Part shown: positions 58,907 through 64,000 of the stretch, one piece after another
How the letters are laid out: each line of letters starts with the position of its first letter
How positions within the stretch are numbered: position 1 is the first letter of the stretch
Source of the DNA: Auricularia sp. M13
Taxonomy: Eukaryota > Basidiomycota > Agaricomycetes > Auriculariales > Auriculariaceae
NCBI GenBank assembly: GCA_037042915.1
Contig: CM073195.1
Location: forward strand, 3,162,001-3,226,000
DNA: 64,000 bases
Reading direction: 5' to 3'
Notes under the pieces: generated by a model
What the model was told of the DNA's origin: nothing
Seen by the model: the letters and a program-made list of their open reading frames with translations, nothing else
Databases searched by the model: none
Made by a program: the position numbers and the translations under genes

Positions 58907-61900
58907 GTTGTTGAAAACAGTGTTGGCGGGCGCACTGGCCCTGCCGCGCGCTGACGCTGAGATGATGCGGAGCGACGACGTCGTCGTGGCGGCCCGGGAG
59001 TTGAGTCCACGGGCCACAGTGCAGGCACCTGGCCTGGGAATATCGTAGCGGCTCCGCTGCTGGTCGGCAGGGACTACTGTTGCCCAGCCATCGGTCAGCA
59101 GTGAGATAGGAGAGGGGAGAAGAGAGCGCATGACACGCACGCCGGAGCCAAGGTCTGGAAGGGCCTGCGCAGGGGAGAACCAACCAGATGGAAAAAGGGG
59201 TGAGAATACACAATAAGGGGATAATGATAGGCTGAAGAGGTTCGGGCCCGCAGGCTCTGAAGGGGAGCCTGGCGCCGGGATTTTGGATGTGTCGCGTGAG
59301 CGGGAGCGTCGGCCGTGGAGGCGCAAGGCCGGCGACCATCAAGCGGAGGCGGCGTCGTCAACGCGCTAGCTCGGCTCGGGGCAGTAGATTGCACTGCGCT
59401 GCGGCCCTCGCGAGCCGGACGTGGCGACGGTTCGCGCAACTGCAAAAAAAACGTTGACGTTCAGCTTTCTGTGAGTTTTTGCACCCTGAGCTCAGCGACA
59501 CACCTTTGGGCAATCTGATGGCGTACGCGTCTGCTTTGCGCGTCGAGGAGGGCACTGAGGACTTCCGACACCTAAAGCAGCATGAGAAACGCGAGATATG
59601 GCGTGGAGGCGAGAACGCGGAGGACGCCGAAACAGTCGTGGTGGACGCCGGGTAGCCAAGAACCTCGGAATTCTTCTGTGGCAAATGACCACCACGAAAA
59701 TCCCAGGCACATGAAACCGTTCACGCAGTAACGGTGCTCGACCGTCCTCTTGCCTGCAGCAGCAGACAGCACTCACCTGCGCATGACGTGCCCGACGAAC
59801 GTAACGAGGCCGGGCGCTTCGTGCAATTGAGATCTCGGAAGTTCGCGGCCGCTAGCCGATGATTTGTATTATGCAAACTGCTAACAGAATGCAGGCATGC
59901 AGACCCTGAGCGCGGGGTAACGGCGTCGACAGCGTCGGCGGGCGCGCGGGGGGCGGCTGCGGAGCTGGTGCAGGCAAGAAGGCCGCGGGGGACGCCATCA
60001 AGCGCAATATCAAAAGCGGGTTCAGATTGAGGGTGCTGGTGACGCGACTCGCCTGGGCGGCAAGGAACGCGCGTGAGCGGGCGGCGGGCGTGTGGGGAGG
60101 GTAGAGACGGCGTGCGCACCGGGCTGGGCTGCGGGCGGGCGCGGCGGCGCGAGAACTGGCCACATGTCGAACCGGCGGGGCCGGCGGACGCGCAGTGATG
60201 TCTGGGGCGGCCTGCAGCGCGGTCGCCACGACGGGCGGGCGGGCAGGGCGTGTGGGCGCGAATAGACCAGCGGCTGAGGCGCGAAGACGAGGCTGGCAGA
60301 ATAGGGGGCGCGCTCGGGTCAGGGTTTCGGTGCAACGCCAAAAAAGCCGTGGAAACGCACATTCTTCGCCGCAAAAGCCGTGGACAGGCGGTAAGATATG
60401 AGAATAGAGTCGGTCTGTAAGGTAGAAACCGCCGCTCAGACGCCTCGAAGGGTCCGGCTCGTGTCTGGCGGACGTCTGCGTGTTGACCGGGAGCAGGTGT
60501 CAATTCCGCGTCCCGGCAGCAAAACACCACGTGCAGCAGCGCTCACCGACAGGGCCATGATGAGCGCGGGTGCAAAGAGCTAGATATCGTTAGATGTGGC
60601 GAGTAAAGTAAAGGCGCGGATGGCGAGAGGGTGCGACGAGCCTCTCCCCTTTATTATTTCCCGTGCCCTGAGATTCAAATCCTCCAATTTAGATCACGCA
60701 AGTTTCCGTGGTCGTTCCCGCGCCACCAATTCAGTCCGACAAAACTGCACGCCCTCCAGCAGCTGACCGTGCGTGTGCGCATGGGTACTTGTGCGCTGTG
60801 GCGGCCCCCCGGCCGCGGTGCTGCGCGGAGACGCTGAACCTCAGTTCCGTTCTCGCTCGCGGTCCGCCCGCGACTCCGCCTCCTCCCGATCGTGCTCTCA
60901 TCCCGCAGCTAGCACTCATGAGACGATAGGGGCGCGAAAAAAGTGACCCGCCAACGCCGCCGAGCCGCCGGCGATGCCGCGTCAGCACATGGTGCTCCTC
61001 CTGTGTGGGCCGGCACAGGACATGTGCACAGTGCAGGCGGCGGTATGCCTCCGCCAGCAACTGAGGCGACCACACGTCCTCCGAAAGATCCAGAAGCTTT
61101 CGAAACTGCAGACGGAGGCAGATAACATCGTCCATCCTCCCAAGGCGTGCCCTCTGATGCTTCTTTTCATACACTCGGTCATCACGAGTCCCTCATCACC
61201 ACCGGGGAGACAGATCGACAGATCCCAGGAGGGCAGCAGGACTTCGTGGGCGCCGTGTACCTCGAGGCGAGCATAGAAAATCGATAGACGAGAACAAAAA
61301 AGAGCGCACAATAGGAACATCGATTGATTTTTCGCGCGGGCGCGGCACCCAGAAATCGCATGCAACAATAGCCCACAGGCAGTCGCATGAAGTGCCTCTC
61401 TGCGGGTGGTAACCCATTTGCGCAGGAGGCTGCGAAATTGAGAGCGTTTGCAGGGGGCGCTCGGCGTCGCTTCGACAACTCAGCATCGTAGACGGCCGTG
61501 GAAGGACCTGAGCGTCGTCCCCAGCCTTGCCTTGCGCAGGCCAAGCTCTGCTGAGGGTGCTCCTTGAGACGCGATGACGATGAGGCTAGTATTAGCCTGG
61601 TCGCCAAGGGTCTGCGCGAGGTGCTGGCCCTCGCAAGACAGGAGATTCGGGGGCGGGCCTGGGACAACTCTACTCGCTCTTCGAGAGGAGCAGCTCAGCG
61701 TCCTGCGTCCTGCGCAATGGGTGGAAGGCGAAAGGCGATAGCATTGGTCTCGGACCTCGCAGAACGACAATATAGGCTACAGTAGGTTACACGGAGGAGA
61801 GCATTCATGCAGCCGCAGGCTGCGACACACCTCAAGAGGCCGGAAGGGTACACGCGCAGGCTTCAGACAGGAGAAGGCGGTTCGCAGCACAGGCGTGGTT

Positions 61901-61995
61901 GCTCGGCAACTGGTTCTTCGATTGGAGCTCGACGCCAAAAGAATAGGCCCTGCAATGTCCGCCAAAACTCCTAAAGCTCGCGGTCAGACGGTGGG
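58907..61995. other. Gene-poor interval, about 3.1 kb
   Basis: Nothing here can be assigned with confidence. The minus strand has open frames of 100-270 codons near 59721-60530, 60731-61174 and 61182-61667. One segment near 61040-61130 (FRKLLDLSEDVWSPQLLAEA) looks protein-like, but I cannot join it to a known family or a clean set of exons. The first several hundred bases upstream of regulator A are probably its promoter and 5' UTR. Confidence 0.35.
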
Positions 61996-63472
61996 CTAGC
62001 ACGGAAAGAGCGCATACACGAGCCGTCGCAAAGAAGATGGCAGCGCAGCTGGCGCCTTGAGGGTTGCGTCAGTGTCGCCGCCTCAGAGGCAGTATAGTTG
62101 AAGCAACATACAAGTAGCCAGGAACATGTCGGGAATGATATTCATGGGCAAGAACGCAGCCGCGATGCTAAGACTATAACTATGTCAGCGGGGAATGAGA
62201 CTGGGCTAGCGACCGACGCACCCTGCGGCCACAGCGAGATAGCTGCATAAACACAGCATACGGCCCGCAAAACGCAGTTCGGCTGCCCCAGCAGCGGTAC
62301 TTCGTAACACCTTCCAGTTTTTCCATAGTGTCAAGATTATCTGGACTGTAGGCGGGCGGGGGAAGTGAGTGAAGCTCCGGTTGTCCTGTCACAGCCACGT
62401 ACCTTTGAAGACGAGTGTCGGTATCAAAAACCCAGCGGTTGCTATCCCCGCCGACATCGTGCTACATGGGCTCAACTGACCGCTTGGAAGGATGGTCCCG
62501 CGGCATCGCTTACAAAGGACCGTGTTCAACGGTGCAATAGAATCGCCGCCGCAACGATATTCCCGCTGGGTCATCGTATGGCTGCAGGAATATCAGCGTT
62601 CCACGCACCGAACTACAAGCTACTAACTGACCAAATGATGAAGTTGATTGACAGCGGTCTGTTCATCTGTCAAGCGACGCTCGCGACAATGCATAGACTC
62701 ACAATTACTCCAGGTACAGCAAAGCAGATGGACACCGCGTAGGGGATAACGATAACCTGCTTGCATTGTGAGCGACACGAAAAATAGTTCAGAGATTACT
62801 GACAGTGATTTGACGAATAAATAAATTCTTGTGCGCTCTAGCCCGTGCGTCCGCCATGACCTGCATGCGTGCGCGGACCTATGGGAATGAGAGACGGGAC
62901 ACATGACCGACCGCCTAACTCGTACCTCGTACATCAGACAAGCGTAAGCCGCAGAGCATCTGTTACCAGCAGTGAGTAAAGTTTATCTTCGCGTGCCATT
63001 CTACTCACGCCGGGATCAACGCAAAGATAAGCGCAGCCTGGATGGCACACGCATTGACGAGAGAGTTTTGCGGAAGAGCCCAGTTCGCGTGGAATCTGTG
63101 AATATATCAACTACTTACTCCAACGGGCTAAAAAAAAAGATCATACAGCAAGCACGTCACTATGCCAGCGAGTATCCAAACAATGCACCTGGTAAAACAG
63201 TGAGTGATGAATAGACCCGGACTGGACGCGAGCAGCATTTACACATTGATCATCGCTGCTGGCCGTGCATGCATGCTCCATGAGACGACGGCGATGATGG
63301 GCAAAAGTACGTGGCTGCCAATTAACCAGAGTGCATAGAAAGCTCTCATAGACAACCCATATGCCTTCATGTTTGCCTCGAAAGCAACGCCTGTTTCCAT
63401 GCCCAACGCTTCAGCCGCAGAAAGGACTCGATGAATAATCTCACCGATCGTCCGCAGGTGTGTAACAGCCAT
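61996..63472 (-). CDS. Seven-transmembrane receptor-like protein, member 2
   Basis: A paralogue of the gene at 29280-30926, aligning exon by exon. The start at 63472 gives MAVTHLRTIGEIIHRVL and then MRAFYALWLIGSHVLLPIIA. Further exons give CIVWILAGIVTCLLFH, LVNACAIQAALIFALIPA, ACSAAYACLMYE, QVIVIPYAVSICFAVPGVI, the loop PYDDPAGISLRRRFYCTVEH (the counterpart of the NNPGEVSLSRRKLYCSVNH loop), MSAGIATAGFLIPTLVFKVQ, IILTLWKNWK and YSLSIAAAFLPMNIIPDMFL. Many joins are GT-AG and in frame. The joins around 62230-62300 and the C-terminus near 61996 (TAG) are uncertain. No break is forced, but I cannot exclude decay near the 3' end. The ligand is unknown. Confidence 0.6.
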
Positions 63473-64000
63473 CCTGTCTGACGCAGGCGGAATAAAGGCG
63501 GGAGGCGTCCTGCCAAGTTACGAGGCGGACCAGCCAGAGTGGACGAGCTGTCGACAGAAGAAGGGCGACCAAGCGCACATTCAAACAGCGTCAGGGATCG
63601 ATGAGATTATAAGCAAGCCCTGAGGCGGCCCAGAGGGGAATCAATCGAGCATGTTTGGCGTATGCGGTCCAGGACCTGCGAAGATTGGCAAATCAGCAGT
63701 GGCATGCCCTGAGAAGTACGATCCGATCATAAGAACGTGGTTGGAGCCCATAGAAGAAGAGCTTCGTCACAGCCATGAAACGATCCGTACGCACTGGTCA
63801 TGCGAGGCAATATTGTTTCGAGAGCGTCCCCCCCAAAATTGATTGGTATGAAAGCGAGTCCTGAAATCCGAGTTTACGCAGCGAATCCAGGTTAAGCCAT
63901 GCGAGATCTTCGAGTCTGTGCAATTGTCCGGTGAATGGCCGGTTATCAGAAATCAACGAGGCGACTACACCACACAGCATCCTCAGCGCTACGGGCACCG
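63473..64000. other. Upstream region of 7TM member 2, and window edge
   Basis: The 7TM promoter lies here. At the very edge the minus strand is open from 63998 to 63798 (MLCGVVASLISDNRPFTG, then LHRLEDLAWLNLDSLRKLGF), a leucine-rich stretch that could be the end of a gene outside the window. It is too short to name. Confidence 0.3.

Overview
This window is nuclear DNA of a filamentous basidiomycete, most likely an Agaricomycete. The gene products are fungal throughout: TORC2 Rictor/Ste16, NCA2, RPT5, MRPL23, RPF2, a Cdc25-type RasGEF, septin-like GTPases and Zn(II)2Cys6 regulators. Genes sit on both strands and are cut by many introns of about 50-60 nt. Two membrane-protein families typical of mushroom-forming fungi are present, and one secreted enzyme carries a fungal CBM1 cellulose-binding module. 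I saw no operon, CRISPR array, rRNA or convincing tRNA, and no recognisable retroelement or DNA transposon.

Layout: the 3' part of a Rictor/Ste16 gene (1-2769, +); ribosomal protein uL22/RPL17 (3383-4186, -); a GNAT acetyltransferase (5043-5952, -); a membrane protein (7475-8858, +); an amino acid/choline-type permease (9376-12506, +); an F-box-like protein (12908-14244, +); NCA2 (14531-16716, -) divergent from RPT5 (16900-18391, +); mitochondrial uL13m (18560-19198, +); two tandem DHA2-type MFS transporters (21109-23252 and 24673-26753, +); RPF2 (27424-28613, +); an F-box-like remnant; a 7TM receptor-like gene (29280-30926, -); a GH28 rhamnogalacturonase with CBM1 (31359-33975, -); a gene-poor gap; a RasGEF (36901-40853, -) divergent from a nickel/cobalt transporter with a 3-kb intron (41049-46422, +); a decayed CK1-like kinase (about 47750-48690, +); then, all on the minus strand, septin-like gene D, a two-cluster Zn2Cys6 regulator, septin-like gene B and a one-cluster Zn2Cys6 regulator (50464-58906); another gene-poor gap; and a second 7TM receptor-like paralogue (61996-63472, -).

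Most genes are core housekeeping functions: TORC2 and Ras signalling, cytosolic and mitochondrial translation, ribosome assembly, the proteasome and mitochondrial ATP synthase expression. Accessory genes for uptake, export, sensing and pectin degradation lie between them. The most unusual part is 50464-58906, where septin-like GTPase genes alternate with Zn2Cys6 regulator genes. The last septin exon of gene B reads in frame, with no stop, into the first zinc cluster of its neighbour. The three zinc clusters there are all interrupted by a phase-1 intron at the same codon. Other points of note are four well-supported GC-AG introns, an 8-nt micro-exon, a 4-nt first coding exon and a 3,025-nt intron. 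All exon models were read by eye from splice consensus, reading frame and remembered family sequences. No alignment or search was run.
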